Positions 63,393-64,000 of a stretch of 64,000 nucleotides of DNA are shown here, in pieces. Numbering within the stretch: position 1 is the first letter of the stretch; every line of letters starts with the position of its first letter. The position numbers and the translations under genes are program-made. The notes beneath the pieces are model-generated. The model saw only the letters and a program-made list of their open reading frames with translations, searched no databases and was not told where the DNA came from. Origin of the DNA: Bemisia tabaci (Eukaryota; Arthropoda; Insecta; Hemiptera; Aleyrodidae); assembly GCF_918797505.1 (NCBI RefSeq), contig NC_092795.1, positions 4,311,434-4,375,433 on the forward strand, read 5' to 3'.

Positions 63393-64000
63393 TTTTAAAG
63401 TAGAACTATATTTTTGACTTCTGCGCGGCCCCCCACGACTGTCTAGATTATATGTATGTAAAGAGGACAAGTAAGTGAGATGGACAGATCTTTAGATAAG
63501 ACTGAAAAAAGATTGGGAGGAGGGTAGGGGCAGAGAACCCCTAAAAACGATGGTAGAGCGGTTGATATGCGAATGTTTGACAACATGGCGTTTCATCGTC
63601 GCCTGCAGCCGGAGATATAATTCTGCAGCTTATTTTTTCTGCTCGCCTCAAAGGGATTGTTATAAATCGCGCCGTAGTCGCGGACCCTGGAATTTGTCAG
63701 GTTCAATTTGTGCATTTTCGTCCTCTTTCGGCCGCATTGCCAGACGATGAGATGAAATACCAAGGTTCTTGACGTCTTCAAATGTCTTCGGGCTATTTCA
63801 TTTGTTTTACAAAAGTTCAAGTCCTTTCATATCTTTGACTTTACAGAAGTTTTAATAATAAAATTTAGGAACCTTTGTGTCTTATGCTATCTGATTCCGT
63901 GATCCGCAAAGTAAGCTTCAAGATTTAATTGGAACAAAAAGAGTTTTGACGATTTGCTGATGTTTTGAGATTTTGCTGTTTTGAACAAAAAGAGAGAAAT
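63393..64000. other. No gene seen
   Basis: Unique-looking; opposing frames at 63550-63750 and 63593-63820 have no recognisable domain. Confidence 0.4.

Overview
The window is eukaryotic, very probably insect, nuclear DNA. It has no compact gene packing, no operons and no open reading frame above about 207 codons. Homopolymer runs are long (A, C and T tracts of 15-54 bases), and most of the sequence is short inverted-repeat (foldback) transposons, many inserted into one another. Several families (ends GGACCGCGTTAAGCAG, TTTTGCAATTTGGAACTA, CAGTGGCGTGGCGTGC, CTGCCGTGCTAAGGAAAAAC) look to me like the repeats of the whitefly Bemisia tabaci. That is recall, not a search, so the assignment is an inference.

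I find no complete protein-coding gene, rRNA or intact tRNA. The window reads as intergenic or long-intron DNA. Between repeats lie GC-rich, CpG-bearing single-copy blocks (about 1510-1640, 18940-19260, 23990-24300, 28640-29060, 30440-30790, 34140-34370, 41880-42140, 45400-45900, 48320-48780, 52130-52520, 56930-57320, 62330-62480). Some hold TAAT-core and TTTAT words and could be cis-regulatory. Three AG|GT junctions behind pyrimidine tracts on the plus strand hint that this could be transcribed intron.

Layout. 1-10.4 kb: MITE families G, E, B, D, K, H, A, T and Q, a GGTAAAATTACC-rich array (6247-6640), and a 1.25-kb hAT-like element inside a B foldback (8145-9659). 10.4-23 kb: further MITEs, a 54-base A tract, a 100-bp tandem repeat (20881-21180) and a three-level nest B>C>D (21205-22181). 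23-34 kb: T family copies, a GATCGA-rich satellite-like array (29785-30417), a 248-bp palindrome (31120-31367), a 520-bp foldback (32111-32630) and an 879-bp hAT-like element with a perfect 8-bp target duplication (32728-33606). 34-48 kb: B, H, K, F, P and E copies, a nest at 43020-43795, and a repeat with a hammerhead-ribozyme-like sequence (46261-46336). 48-64 kb: two foldbacks of 650-730 bp, a tRNA-like SINE split by an A element between its A and B boxes (53831-54245), more tandem repeats and nests, and a short hAT-like MITE (63191-63392).

The features do not form a pathway; the record is one of successive transposition. Insertions dated by interruption: D after B, D after C, C after B, hAT1 after B, T after H2, H2 after the QQ repeat, E after F, E after S, A after the SINE, K after KK, M after L, hAT2 after L. 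Target duplications readable by eye are 2 bp (A family), 4 bp (D, E, NN), TA (P) and 8 bp (hAT-like elements).
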